This document shows positions 36,440 to 45,969 of a stretch of DNA of 64,000 nucleotides, piece by piece. The stretch's first letter is position 1. Every line of letters starts with the position of its first letter. The stretch comes from Flammeovirga sp. EKP202 (GTDB lineage: Bacteria > Bacteroidota > Bacteroidia > Cytophagales > Flammeovirgaceae), in NCBI RefSeq assembly GCF_014534745.1, contig NZ_JACVVP010000009.1, forward strand, positions 124,001-188,000, written 5' to 3'. Below the pieces are notes generated by a model. The model was not told where the DNA came from, searched no databases, and saw nothing but the letters and a program-made list of their open reading frames with translations. The position numbers were made by a program, and so were the translations under genes.

Positions 36440-37882
36440 ATGACAATTCAGGAACTTCAAGAACGCTATCAATTTAATCGAGAAACTCCAATTGTAATTG
36501 GTGATAGATGTAAAGTTTTCTACGGTAAATTAGAGGAAGATGCTGTACTCGTTATCTCCGATCTTTCTCCAAGAATAATAGCGAAAGAACCTGTTGATTC
36601 ATTTGAAGCTGGAGCCACTTTTTCTTTTGAAGGGACTTCAGAAAATTCCGATACTTATGTTTTTGGCTCTATTCAATATACGATCCGTATGTTGGATAAT
36701 TATTCCGAAGAAATTCAAGAGAAGGTAGAACTGATCATCAATGAAAAGGATGAAGAATCATTGAGGCAGCATGAAAAAGACCTTTTGTTTGCTTTAAAAT
36801 TACCAGAGCTGGATCGTACACAAAAACTACTTGATATCAAGAGCCTTTACAAGCAAGAGTTGTATGACGAGACTTTCAAGGCTATTGCTTATGATTATGC
36901 AGATGATCTTCTTTTGGATGGAGAAACTTTGTATTTATTAGGTGATATGTGCGAGAAAGGAATGGGTACTTTCAGAAATATTGATCAAGCTAGACAATTT
37001 TTTGCTCGTGCAGCCGAAGTAGGAGTGACTAATGCTCAAAAGAGGGTAGAATTGATTGATGAGGAATTAAAGCGTACGCAACCTACACCTGAAAAAGAGA
37101 TAGAAACGACAGAGGCAGTTCCTTCTACCACAAGATTGAAAAGAAAGTCTGGTCCGGTAAACAGGAGAAGAGGCTTGTCGAAAAAAAATAAAATAAGATA
37201 TACGATTATTGGTTCATTCTCTTTTATTTTGGGCCTATTTATATCCACCATTTTTAGCTTCATTCTTTCCTTTTCTGGAAATTCATCAGTCTTAGCTACT
37301 GACGAAACAGAGCAAACAACATCTGCTGCTGACGAGCTACTGACAGAATCAGATGTCTTTTTTAAGAAACTTGAAGGAGATGTTTTAAAGCAAATGGCTG
37401 ACCTTAGAAATTACGAATACGGTATGGCTAAGCTGAAAGAAGGGGTTACGATGATTGAACAAGCTGAAAGGACAAATGAATTTACTCCTGCCCAAGAAAA
37501 AAGACTGACGCAATTGAGCGGCTTCATAATGGGGCAGATTTCGGCGATGAATGATAATAAAAAGGAGGACTTTTGGATCAAACACAAAAGTAAAGCTGGA
37601 GAAACAGTAATCAGTATTGCCAACCATTACAAAGTTCCTGAGAAAAAAGTATTGGATGCTGAAGGAAAATCACTTTCAATGGATCGTATTTTTAAAAATA
37701 ATGAAACAGTCAAAGTTGGAATTCCAGCACTGTTTTTTGATCATAAAATTTTACCTGGAGAAAGTATTGGTACTATTTCCAATAAATATGATATACAACC
37801 AGAAGATATTAGAAAACTGAATGAATTGTCATCTGATGTGATTCATCCAGGACAAGAATTAAGAGTTTATATCAGACAATAA
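36440..37882 (+). CDS. Membrane protein with Sel1-like repeat and C-terminal LysM domains
   Basis: I start at ATG 36440 (480 residues); a TTG six bases earlier is also in frame. The cytoplasmic N-terminal part (about 1-110) is unrecognised. A Sel1-like helical repeat follows near 165-205 (LYLLGDMCEKGMGTFRNIDQARQFFARAA). A basic, proline-rich linker (KRKSGPVNRRRGLSKKNK) leads into one membrane helix (about 255-280). The outer part has a helical region (about 300-370) and two LysM-type domains (AGETVISIANHYKVPEKKVLD and PGESIGTISNKYDIQPEDIRKLN), which normally bind peptidoglycan. The topology suggests a link between the cytoplasm and the cell wall. Precise function unknown. Confidence 0.75.
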   Translation: MTIQELQERYQFNRETPIVIGDRCKVFYGKLEEDAVLVISDLSPRIIAKEPVDSFEAGATFSFEGTSENSDTYVFGSIQYTIRMLDNYSEEIQEKVELIINEKDEESLRQHEKDLLFALKLPELDRTQKLLDIKSLYKQELYDETFKAIAYDYADDLLLDGETLYLLGDMCEKGMGTFRNIDQARQFFARAAEVGVTNAQKRVELIDEELKRTQPTPEKEIETTEAVPSTTRLKRKSGPVNRRRGLSKKNKIRYTIIGSFSFILGLFISTIFSFILSFSGNSSVLATDETEQTTSAADELLTESDVFFKKLEGDVLKQMADLRNYEYGMAKLKEGVTMIEQAERTNEFTPAQEKRLTQLSGFIMGQISAMNDNKKEDFWIKHKSKAGETVISIANHYKVPEKKVLDAEGKSLSMDRIFKNNETVKVGIPALFFDHKILPGESIGTISNKYDIQPEDIRKLNELSSDVIHPGQELRVYIRQ

Positions 37883-37900
37883 AATAATCTCCATATCAAT

Positions 37901-37946
37901 AAAAAGAGTAGCTCAATGAATGATTTTTGAGCTACTCTTTTTTTAT
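37901..37946. terminator. Bidirectional terminator
   Basis: Perfect 15-bp stem AAAAAGAGTAGCTCA (37901-37915) with 37928-37942, between convergent genes, with A and T runs on either side. Confidence 0.9.
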
Positions 37947-38878
37947 GAATTGGATTTGAAGAAATAGAAATAAAATTTAATCAGTCTTCTCCTAAATCCT
38001 TTGACATTGACATATCTATAAAACTTCATAAAGTATCGATTTCCTTCCTCGATATCTTCATTATCTAATTTAGAAATTGATATTTCGTTGGTGACTTCTG
38101 TTTTGAATGGATCCCAAAATAACTTTCCGCTATTGACACCACTACCGTCCATTCCAATATTATTAACCAATGATTGAGAAGTGTTTAAACAAATACCTTT
38201 ATTTAAAAGGATACTTGCTCCCCATTTGATCGCCCAAGTTTTAATTTCCCCATTTAAATTTTGAACCAATTGCTTAGTGCCATGGAAATACCCATTGAGG
38301 TCTAATGTTTTTTCTAATTTTTGATTGTTTAGGTTCTTAATTAAAGACTCTGTATCAGCATTAAATAATTTCCAGGAAGTTTTCCAAGTTGCCCATCCCC
38401 AGCACGACATATGTGTCGAGTAAAATGAAGTAGCAGTAAAGTTATTCTTTTGAAAAGGGGATTTCGGAAGATAGGCATTAATATGCATTACATGATCATC
38501 TTCTCTATATAGTTCCAAGGCTTCATTCATAAATTTTAGAAATCCTTGAGAAGTGACAATGTCATCTTCCAAAATGATCGCTTGCCCATGCTGCTCGATC
38601 ACTTTTGAAACTCCTTCAATAATCGAAGCCGCAAGCCCTTTATTCTGATCACTTTCAATTACTTGCGTTTGTTTAGACCAATATCTTTGATTTTTAACAA
38701 TATCTCTTGTCGCCTTAATCGCTTGTAATTCCTCTTGAGAAGCATCATTTCTTGGCCCATCACAAAAAATATAGAAAGGCGAATCCTGAAACTCAGGATT
38801 TTTATGAATAGCCATTAATACTTGTTCGGCGTGCCAAGCTCTATTATAGACAAATAATATGATAGGGGAATATGACAT
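37943..38878 (-). CDS. GT-A type glycosyltransferase (family 2-like)
   Basis: 311 residues, no signal peptide. The start SYSPIILFVYNRAWHAEQVL and the segment SPFYIFCDGPRND match nucleotide-sugar glycosyltransferases with a GT-A fold. A DxD-type metal and nucleotide motif appears as LEDDIV around residues 103-108. The region MSCWGWATWKTSWK is typical of this sub-group. It probably acts in building a surface polysaccharide or glycoprotein glycan, together with the flippase and GT4 genes nearby. Donor and acceptor sugars cannot be inferred. A bidirectional terminator follows its stop. Confidence 0.85.
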   Translation of the reverse strand: MSYSPIILFVYNRAWHAEQVLMAIHKNPEFQDSPFYIFCDGPRNDASQEELQAIKATRDIVKNQRYWSKQTQVIESDQNKGLAASIIEGVSKVIEQHGQAIILEDDIVTSQGFLKFMNEALELYREDDHVMHINAYLPKSPFQKNNFTATSFYSTHMSCWGWATWKTSWKLFNADTESLIKNLNNQKLEKTLDLNGYFHGTKQLVQNLNGEIKTWAIKWGASILLNKGICLNTSQSLVNNIGMDGSGVNSGKLFWDPFKTEVTNEISISKLDNEDIEEGNRYFMKFYRYVNVKGFRRRLIKFYFYFFKSNS

Positions 38879-39424
38879 TAGTATTATTAAAATATATAGA
38901 TCATTAAGTACATTGTAAACTAAATTATCATCAACTTTCAGTCGACCTTTCTATAAGTAATTATAGTATCTACTTTCAAACTTCCTTCTTCTTCATTTTT
39001 GTCTTGAAATAAAAAGAAGCAAAAAATTCAAGGCTTTGAACGCAAAAGCTAAATTCCATTCCTTTCGCCTCAATGATTTTAAACTCGCTGCGCTTAAACA
39101 GCAAAATCATTCTTAACGGCTCAATACATGAAATTCTTGACGCTTTTCCCTTCAATGCCGGAGTTAGAACTACTAAACGAATTGAGTAGAAAGACCACTG
39201 GCGCGAATGTTAAGCGATAGCGTCATTCGTGCCCTACAGATCATCAGAAATCTCCTGATTTCTAAATGCCATAAATATTCGAAAGCTTATTTTACAATGT
39301 ATTTAGTGATTTCTCTTCCTAAAAAAACGTGGTAAAAGTAGTGAAAAAAAAGAATTGAAAAGTGTAATTTTAGTTAAGATGAAAATTGCATTTCGGAAAT
39401 GTGTGATTTCGTTAGCTTTAAACC
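38879..39424. repeat. Intergenic repeat cluster with several hairpins
   Basis: 546 bases without a gene. From about 38990 to 39275 there are stacked inverted repeats. CTTGAA/TTCAAG lies at 39003-39032. AATGATTTT/AAAATCATT at 39072-39111 encloses GCTG/CAGC. GGCGCGAATG/CATTCGTGCC lies at 39200-39233, and AGAAATC-tcct-GATTTCT at 39246-39263. The sequence is richer in GC than its surroundings. It resembles dispersed intergenic repeats I recall from other Bacteroidota genomes (recollection, not checked). Confidence 0.5.
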
Positions 39425-40759
39425 TTAGTTTCTTTTAAAGACTTTTCTAATAAAGTAAATCATAAAGAAAGAACGCAATTGAGCCAATCCGATTACGATT
39501 GTCTTTTTAAAGAAAAAGTTCAATACAAAGGCGGTAAAGAAGACCGTGAAAACGGAGGCAAAAGCAGCACCATTTGTTCCATATTTAGGAATCAGTAAAT
39601 AATTCAAAAGCACATTGAGTCCCATTGAACAAAAGCTGCTGATCATGATAATGTTCCTTTTGTTCGTCAAGATAAGGTAGTTTCCTCTCATGCCTCCATT
39701 GTATTGAAAAATTGCACTTATCATCAATATTTTGAGGTTTAGTGCGGCTCCTGCAAATGCTTCTCCATATAAAATGTCAATCACCAAATCAGCTAAAATC
39801 CAGGTGAAAAAGACACCAACATAACTAATTCCGGTTAGCATTGAAGAGATACGTTCATACGAAGAATTTAAAGAATTAATCCCCTTCTTCCATTGTTTTG
39901 TAAGTTCTGGAAATAATGAACTTCCAAGGATAGTATAAATAGCTGTAGAGATCATAAATAATTTTACGGCTCTACTATAAACTCCTAAAGCCTCATCACC
40001 AATCATTCTTCCAATCATCACTTGGTCTATCTGAGTATAAACCGTGTAGGCAAATGCTGATAATAATAAAGGGAGGAAGGAATGAAGATATTCTTGAAAT
40101 AACTGTTTTGAGAAAGAAAAATAGACTGGTTTTCTAAGTTTAAAATAATGGTAAAGGAGTAATAGGGAACCCACAAACAACTCTAATAAAAAAGCCCCAA
40201 TAAAATACGTAAGCTCATAGTTGTAAATGATGAGATATACTTTAACTAAAGAAGCTAGAATAAACCCAGTGGTTTTTGATATTACGGTGAACTTGGAGAG
40301 TAAATTGGCCTGGAAATCAAACGTTATTACTTCAGTTACTTGAATTAGAATACTACTTGCTACCAACCAACCAATGACTATCTTCTCAATATCGTTTTCA
40401 GCATAATATTGTAATAAAAACCCTGCGCCAAGAAATGAAACGATGGATATTATTATTCTAAGAGAGAGAAGTGTAGAGAAATTTTTGATATTTTCTTCAT
40501 GAGAAACCTCTACAAAGTTTTTTATGGCAACCCTTTCAATTCCTAGGGATGAAAAAATAAGGAAAAAGCTAGTGACAGATACAGAAAAATCCCAAATACC
40601 AATGTTTTTAGGTCCAAGGTATCTACTCACCCAAGCATTGATCAATAACCCTCCAACCATTCGAATGATTCGGTCCAGTACAAGCCAATTAATATTTTTC
40701 AAAATTGAACTTACACCTTCTTTCTGATACCAACCTCTAATTATCTCTTTTATCTTCAC
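39425..40759 (-). CDS. Polysaccharide flippase (Wzx/MATE-like)
   Basis: 444 residues, nearly all hydrophobic, with about 12 membrane helices. The start region NINWLVLDRIIRMVGGLLINAWVSRYLGPKNIGIWDFS is the family signature of polysaccharide biosynthesis exporters. It would flip lipid-linked oligosaccharide units across the inner membrane. The gene is transcribed away from the GT4 gene at 40859, with a palindromic promoter region between them. The next gene downstream is the GT2-like glycosyltransferase, beyond the repeat cluster. Confidence 0.93.
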   Translation of the reverse strand: MKIKEIIRGWYQKEGVSSILKNINWLVLDRIIRMVGGLLINAWVSRYLGPKNIGIWDFSVSVTSFFLIFSSLGIERVAIKNFVEVSHEENIKNFSTLLSLRIIISIVSFLGAGFLLQYYAENDIEKIVIGWLVASSILIQVTEVITFDFQANLLSKFTVISKTTGFILASLVKVYLIIYNYELTYFIGAFLLELFVGSLLLLYHYFKLRKPVYFSFSKQLFQEYLHSFLPLLLSAFAYTVYTQIDQVMIGRMIGDEALGVYSRAVKLFMISTAIYTILGSSLFPELTKQWKKGINSLNSSYERISSMLTGISYVGVFFTWILADLVIDILYGEAFAGAALNLKILMISAIFQYNGGMRGNYLILTNKRNIIMISSFCSMGLNVLLNYLLIPKYGTNGAAFASVFTVFFTAFVLNFFFKKTIVIGLAQLRSFFMIYFIRKVFKRN

Positions 40760-40818
40760 CAGTATACTTATTTAGGTATATTTTTCAGATTACGTTTTAT
40801 AATGCCTTTTTTGTGACC

Positions 40819-40837
40819 ATATTTGTGCACAAATATA
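40819..40837. promoter_or_regulatory. 18-bp palindrome in the divergent flippase/GT4 promoter
   Basis: ATATTTGTGCACAAATAT (40819-40836) is perfectly palindromic. On the minus strand it contains TATATTTG (40830-40837), an exact TAnnTTTG -7 element, 71 bases before the flippase start. It lies 22 bases before the GT4 start codon on the plus strand. It could be an operator controlling both genes. Confidence 0.5.
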
Positions 40838-40858
40838 GAGATAAACCTTATTCTTTTT

Positions 40859-42046
40859 ATGAAAATCGTCCATATCAGCACATATCCTAATGGAGGAGCC
40901 GGCAACGCAACCATCCGTATGCATAAAAGCTTATTGGAAAATGGTGTTGATTCAAAGGTCATTACCAGAGACTATACCTTGGATAATGAGGGCGTAAAGG
41001 CTTTTAACACTTCCGTGTGGTTTAGAAAAGTCTCTACACTTTGGAAGATGATTAAAATTTTACCTAATACCTACAAGGCAGAGCCGGATTGTGAAGGGTT
41101 TTCATCACCTATGTCTTTGTATCATGTTCATAAACATGAAGATGTAAAAGAGGCTGACGTGGTAATTATTCAATGGGTCAGTAATTTTTTGGATTATTCT
41201 ACTTTTTTTGAAAAGATTGATAAACCCGTTTACTTGTATCTCCACGATATGAATCACTTTCATGGTGGTTTCCATTATTCTGAAGATGTAGAACGCTTCA
41301 TTCAATATGAAAAACTTGAAAGTCTCTTCAAAGAAATCAAAAGAAAAGCGTATGCTGGGAAAGATATAGAAGTATTAGCACCTTCACAATGGATGATTGA
41401 TCTATCTCAAAAAAGTGAATTGTTGGGAGCATTTCCTCATCACAAAATGTTTTATGGTTTGGATCCTCAAAGGATGAAATATCATGAACAGTCAGTGGCA
41501 AGGACATTATTTAATTTACCAGAACACGGTAGAGTCCTTCTTTTTGTCAGTGAAAGAATTTCGAATAGAAGAAAAGGCGCTACTTTGTTGATTGAGGCTC
41601 TAAAAAAAGTGAAATTTAGTGAGAATATTTCCATTTTGGTGGTCGGTAACTATGATAAGTCTATCTTTGACGCCGAAAATGTTTTTACAACAGGTGTACT
41701 GAAGTCAGAAAAAGAAATGTCAATGGCTTATAGTGCTTCAGATTTATTTATCTTGCCTAGCCTGGAAGATAATATGCCTAATGTGATGTTGGAAAGCTTA
41801 TATTGTGGTACTCCTGTCATGTCTTTTAGCAATGGAGGGATGAAAGAAATAATAAATGATACAAATGGTATAATTATTTCAGAGATAGGAGTAGATGCAT
41901 TGGCAGAAGGTATACAACAATGGGTGGACCATCCGCCGGTATTTGAAAGGAAGCAAATTAGAAAAGATATCACCGAAACGTTCAACTTGAAGGCAAGAGG
42001 TGAAGCTTTAAAAACTTTAATAAATAAAAGATTACAAACAATTTAG
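40859..42046 (+). CDS. Glycosyltransferase family 4-type protein
   Basis: The likely start is 40859 (395 residues, MKIVHISTYPNGGAGNATIR), which gives the typical GT-B opening strand and glycine-rich loop. The earlier in-frame ATG at 40823 lies in the palindromic promoter. The C-terminal donor domain has LLFVSERISNRRKGATLLIEAL and the conserved PSLEDNMPNVMLESLYCGTPVMSF, including the E-x7-E signature. It transfers a sugar from a nucleotide donor; cytoplasmic, membrane-associated. A YfhO-type gene follows after 30 bases on the same strand, so they are probably one transcript. Confidence 0.92.
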   Translation: MKIVHISTYPNGGAGNATIRMHKSLLENGVDSKVITRDYTLDNEGVKAFNTSVWFRKVSTLWKMIKILPNTYKAEPDCEGFSSPMSLYHVHKHEDVKEADVVIIQWVSNFLDYSTFFEKIDKPVYLYLHDMNHFHGGFHYSEDVERFIQYEKLESLFKEIKRKAYAGKDIEVLAPSQWMIDLSQKSELLGAFPHHKMFYGLDPQRMKYHEQSVARTLFNLPEHGRVLLFVSERISNRRKGATLLIEALKKVKFSENISILVVGNYDKSIFDAENVFTTGVLKSEKEMSMAYSASDLFILPSLEDNMPNVMLESLYCGTPVMSFSNGGMKEIINDTNGIIISEIGVDALAEGIQQWVDHPPVFERKQIRKDITETFNLKARGEALKTLINKRLQTI

Positions 42047-42076
42047 AACCATAGAGTTCTGGAATATACGTCGATT

Positions 42077-44593
42077 ATGAGCAAAGGAAATCTTAAAAAA
42101 TACAGCTGGTTACTTGTCATTCCAGTATTTTTTATCCTAACGGTGATCTATTTTAGTCCCGAGTTTTTTGATAACAAATCACTACAACAGAGCGATTTAG
42201 TCCATTTTGAGGGTATGTCACATGCTTCTCAAGTAGAAGCAGAGAAAACAGGTGAATCGCCACTTTGGAATTCAGCCATGTTTTCAGGAATGCCTGAGTT
42301 GTTGACTTCAAGTTTAAAAGGAGATCCAACCCACTTCCTGTATTCATTATCAATGTTGTTTATGTATGACAGCTTTGAAACACCAATGACGGTGATGCTT
42401 TTGATGTTAGGAGTTTGGATTGGATTGATGTGTTTTAGAGTGAACCCGTGGGTAGCGGCTTTCATAGCAGCAGCATTCTCTCTGAATACATTTTATATTA
42501 CTTCTTTAGAAGCTGGACACGTTACAAAACTATGGGCTATTGGTTACGGAGGACTGATTTTAGGATCTATGCGATTAATATTTGATCGTAAATTCCTTCT
42601 TGGAGGGGCGTTGATGGCATCTTCTGTTGCTTTAGAATTAAGAGCGGGTCACTACCAAATTACTTATTATTTATGTTTTGTGGTATTGATTTACGGCTTA
42701 TCTGAATTGTACTTTGCTTTCAAAAATGGAGAGCTCAACACTTTCTTGATGAAAGTTGTTCCAATCGGTATTTTAGCAGCAAGTTTAGGAGCATCAACTC
42801 AGCTTTGGAGAGTGTGGACTACTCAAGAATATGCTACTTATTCTATCCGTGGTCAAAAAGAACTATCGGCATTACCAGGACAGGAGAACAATCATACAGA
42901 AGAAGGTTTAGATAAAGATTACGCTTTTAGCTGGAGTGAAGGTAAAATGGAATCTTTGACTTTACTAGCACCTAACTTCTTTGGTGGAAGTAGCCAAGAA
43001 AGAGTTTCTGAAGATGGTCCTTTGGCAAAACAATTAGAAAAAGTAGCAGGTAGACAACAAGCTAAAAATATTGTTCAAAACCCGAATTTTAAATTACCTC
43101 TTTATTTTGGAGAACAACCTTATACAGGTGGTCCAATTTATCAAGGTGTATTAATATCTTTCTTCTTTATCTTAGGATTATTTGTACTGGATGCAAGACA
43201 AAGATCTTGGTTAATTGGAGGTACATTAATTACGTTGATGTTTGCTTGGGGTAAACATTTGCAGTGGTTCAATTACACTTTGTTTGATATTCTTCCAGGA
43301 ATGAACAAGTTCAGAACACCTGCGATGGCGTTGGGTGTAGGCTGTATTGTGATGGCATTAGGTGCTGCACTTGGTTTGAGTAAGGTAATTGAAGAAGGTT
43401 GGAATGAAAAAACACAAAAAGCATTTCTAAAAGCAGGTGGGACTACACTGGGTCTTTTGATTTTGATGTGGATTGGTGCAGGAATGATGGATGTTAGTGG
43501 TCCAAGAGATGCTGCGATTTTCCAACAAATGTTTGGTTTGAATGATCAAAATATGATTCGTCAGTTTACGAATGCTTTAGATGAAGAAAGAATTTCATTG
43601 ATGAGGGCAGATGTAATGCGTTCTATTTTCTTCTTATTAGCGGGCTTAGGAGCAATTTTCGCTTTTTCAAAGAAGAAATTGAGCACTTCGTTGGTGATTG
43701 TTGTATTGGGTGTATTGACTTTAGGAGATGTTTGGGTAGTAGCTAAACGCTATGTCAACGAAGCCTCTTTCCAAAAGAAAACCAACAAAACATTCCATGC
43801 CGCAAATGCCGCAGATAAGGAGATCTTAAAGGACAAAGACCCTAATTACAGAGTACTTAATTTGACAACAAATTCTTTTAATGAATCAACTACCTCTTAT
43901 TTCCACAAATCAATCGGAGGTTATTCAGCAATAAAATTAAGAAGGTATCAAGATCTAATTGAAAGAGCCATTTCAAGAGAAATGCAAGTTTTAGCGAATG
44001 GTATTCAAAAAGGAGATACTTTATCCGTAAAGGCTACTCCTGCATTGAATATGTTGAACATGAAATATGCTATTTTAGGGCCATCTGCTCAAGCAGTATT
44101 CAGAAACCCTAATGCTTTAGGAAATGCTTGGTTTGTAGATAAGGTAATAAAAGTAAATTCTGCAGATGAAGAAATGGAAACTTTATCGACAATTAACCCA
44201 AGTTTCCAAGCAATTGTAGACGTCAACAAATATCCAAATGCCAATATTGCTACAAGCTATAATGAAGGAGATAATATTAAATTGACTTCATTTAATCAAA
44301 GACGCTTGAAATATACAGCAGAAAGTAAAAACGGTGGTTTTGCAGTATTCTCTGAAGTGTGGTACCCTGCAGGATGGGTAGCCAAAATTGATGGGGAACC
44401 TGTAGATATCGTATGTACAAATTATATTTTAAGAGGTATTCATATTCCTGCTGGAAAACATGAAATCACTTTTGATTTTGACCCTAATTCATTTGTAGTT
44501 GGTGGTTTGATTTCTAAAATAGCAAGTTACATCACACTATTGCTTCTTTTTGCAGCAGTGGGGTTGATTGTTTACAACGAAACAAAGAAATAA
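42077..44593 (+). CDS. YfhO family multi-pass membrane protein
   Basis: 838 residues. About 11-12 membrane helices lie between residues 10 and 520, with another near the C-terminus (YITLLLLFAAVGLIVYN). Large hydrophilic loops follow the first helix (SPEFFDNKSLQQSDLVHFEGM) and the helix bundle. A C-terminal extracytoplasmic beta domain (about 640-810, FSEVWYPAGWVAKIDGEPVDI) is typical of YfhO-like proteins. The family resembles GT-C glycosyltransferases, and YfhO in Firmicutes glycosylates teichoic acid. Here a role in adding sugars to a surface glycan fits the neighbouring GT4 and flippase genes, but the substrate is unknown. Confidence 0.88.
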   Translation: MSKGNLKKYSWLLVIPVFFILTVIYFSPEFFDNKSLQQSDLVHFEGMSHASQVEAEKTGESPLWNSAMFSGMPELLTSSLKGDPTHFLYSLSMLFMYDSFETPMTVMLLMLGVWIGLMCFRVNPWVAAFIAAAFSLNTFYITSLEAGHVTKLWAIGYGGLILGSMRLIFDRKFLLGGALMASSVALELRAGHYQITYYLCFVVLIYGLSELYFAFKNGELNTFLMKVVPIGILAASLGASTQLWRVWTTQEYATYSIRGQKELSALPGQENNHTEEGLDKDYAFSWSEGKMESLTLLAPNFFGGSSQERVSEDGPLAKQLEKVAGRQQAKNIVQNPNFKLPLYFGEQPYTGGPIYQGVLISFFFILGLFVLDARQRSWLIGGTLITLMFAWGKHLQWFNYTLFDILPGMNKFRTPAMALGVGCIVMALGAALGLSKVIEEGWNEKTQKAFLKAGGTTLGLLILMWIGAGMMDVSGPRDAAIFQQMFGLNDQNMIRQFTNALDEERISLMRADVMRSIFFLLAGLGAIFAFSKKKLSTSLVIVVLGVLTLGDVWVVAKRYVNEASFQKKTNKTFHAANAADKEILKDKDPNYRVLNLTTNSFNESTTSYFHKSIGGYSAIKLRRYQDLIERAISREMQVLANGIQKGDTLSVKATPALNMLNMKYAILGPSAQAVFRNPNALGNAWFVDKVIKVNSADEEMETLSTINPSFQAIVDVNKYPNANIATSYNEGDNIKLTSFNQRRLKYTAESKNGGFAVFSEVWYPAGWVAKIDGEPVDIVCTNYILRGIHIPAGKHEITFDFDPNSFVVGGLISKIASYITLLLLFAAVGLIVYNETKK

Positions 44594-44625
44594 GTTTACT
44601 TATAGCATAAATAAAGTAATCAAAG

Positions 44626-44655
44626 AGCGAAGTCTTCACCGGCTTCGCTTTTTTT
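44626..44655 (+). terminator. Intrinsic terminator after the YfhO gene
   Basis: AGCGAAG (44626-44632) pairs with CTTCGCT (44643-44649), followed by a run of seven T. Confidence 0.85.
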
Positions 44656-44681
44656 GTAGTTGATCGAATTAGTTACCTTTG
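44653..44681 (+). promoter_or_regulatory. Probable promoter of the flavoprotein gene
   Basis: TTTG at 44653-44656 and TACCTTTG at 44674-44681, 17 bases apart, match the Bacteroidota -33/-7 pattern slightly short of the usual spacing. The upstream box overlaps the T run of the preceding terminator. The ATG at 44698 follows after only 16 bases. Confidence 0.5.
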
Positions 44682-44697
44682 CTCAAAATTGAGAAAA

Positions 44698-45909
44698 ATG
44701 AAAATAGGAGTTATAGGAGGAGGTGCTGCAGGATTTTTTGCAGCCATACATTCGGCGGAAAATAATCCAGAAGCTGAAGTACATATTATTGAGAAAACAA
44801 GTAAGGTATTAGGAAAAGTAAAAATATCTGGTGGGGGAAGGTGTAATGTCACGAATGTGATTTATCAGCCGGTTCCCTTATCGAAACATTATCCAAGAGG
44901 TGAGAAATTCCTTAAAAAAGCATTTGGCCATTTTAATAGTCAAGACACTGTAAAATGGTTTGAAGATAGAGGAGTAAAGATCAAGGCGGAAGAGGATGGA
45001 CGAATGTTTCCTGATACGGACGATTCTCAGACTATCATTGATTGTTTGATGAATGAGGTAAGACGATTAGGTATTCAATTAAGATACAGCACTACGGTGC
45101 AAAGCCTTACAACTTTAGAAGAGGAGAGCATTGGTTTAGAGATTGATGGACAACAAGAGGTTTTTGATAAAGTGATTGTTTGTACCGGAGGACAACCTAA
45201 GATAGAAGGTTTCAATTGGCTTAAATCATTAGGGCATAAAGTTGAAAGTCCAGTACCTTCATTATTTACCTTTAAGATCAATCATAAACCACTCACTGCT
45301 TTAATGGGTTTATCTGTTCCTAATGCTAAGATAAGAGTAATTGGTGAGAAAAAACTGGTAGAAGAAGGACCATTATTGATCACACACTGGGGAATAAGTG
45401 GACCTGTTGTATTAAGAACTTCGGCTTGGGGAGCTAGAATATTATCCGATAAAAATTATCAATTTTCAATTCTTGTATCGTGGCTGAACAATTATACCGA
45501 GGAAGAATTAAGACAATATATCTACGAACAGAAAGAGGTTTTAAAGAAAAAGCAGATTAAAAATAAGAACCCTTTCCAGCTTCCTCAAAGGTTATGGGAT
45601 TATTGTCTGCAAAGGATTGAAGTACCTGAAACCAAACTTTGGTTAGATCTTAGTAAAAAAGAACTGAATAAGCTGATCAATTTCCTACTTTCTGATCAAT
45701 ATGATGTGATAGGTCAGACGAAGTTTAAAGAGGAGTTTGTGACTTGTGGAGGAATTAGTCTTTCTGATATTGATGTGAAAACGATGGAAAGTAAGAAAGT
45801 AAAGAACTTACATTTTGCAGGTGAGATCATGGATATTGACGGAATTACAGGTGGTTTTAATTTTCAAGCTGCATGGACAACATCATTTATAGCATCAAAA
45901 AGTAATTAA
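44698..45909 (+). CDS. FAD-dependent oxidoreductase of the HI0933/YhiN family
   Basis: 403 residues from ATG 44698, chosen because it opens directly with the dinucleotide-binding motif MKIGVIGGGAAGFFAA; a TTG nine bases earlier is less likely. Further family signs are KVKISGGGRCNVTN, FPDTDDSQTIIDCL, and the C-terminal FAGEIMDIDGITGGFNFQAAWTTSFIA, which closes the FAD site. The family is a conserved cytoplasmic flavoprotein group whose substrate is not known. It has its own promoter and no clear partners. Confidence 0.93.
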   Translation: MKIGVIGGGAAGFFAAIHSAENNPEAEVHIIEKTSKVLGKVKISGGGRCNVTNVIYQPVPLSKHYPRGEKFLKKAFGHFNSQDTVKWFEDRGVKIKAEEDGRMFPDTDDSQTIIDCLMNEVRRLGIQLRYSTTVQSLTTLEEESIGLEIDGQQEVFDKVIVCTGGQPKIEGFNWLKSLGHKVESPVPSLFTFKINHKPLTALMGLSVPNAKIRVIGEKKLVEEGPLLITHWGISGPVVLRTSAWGARILSDKNYQFSILVSWLNNYTEEELRQYIYEQKEVLKKKQIKNKNPFQLPQRLWDYCLQRIEVPETKLWLDLSKKELNKLINFLLSDQYDVIGQTKFKEEFVTCGGISLSDIDVKTMESKKVKNLHFAGEIMDIDGITGGFNFQAAWTTSFIASKSN

Positions 45910-45969
45910 TATCTTGAAATAGTACAATTATATAAAGACTTTACTGTACTATTTTAATATAAATTCGAT

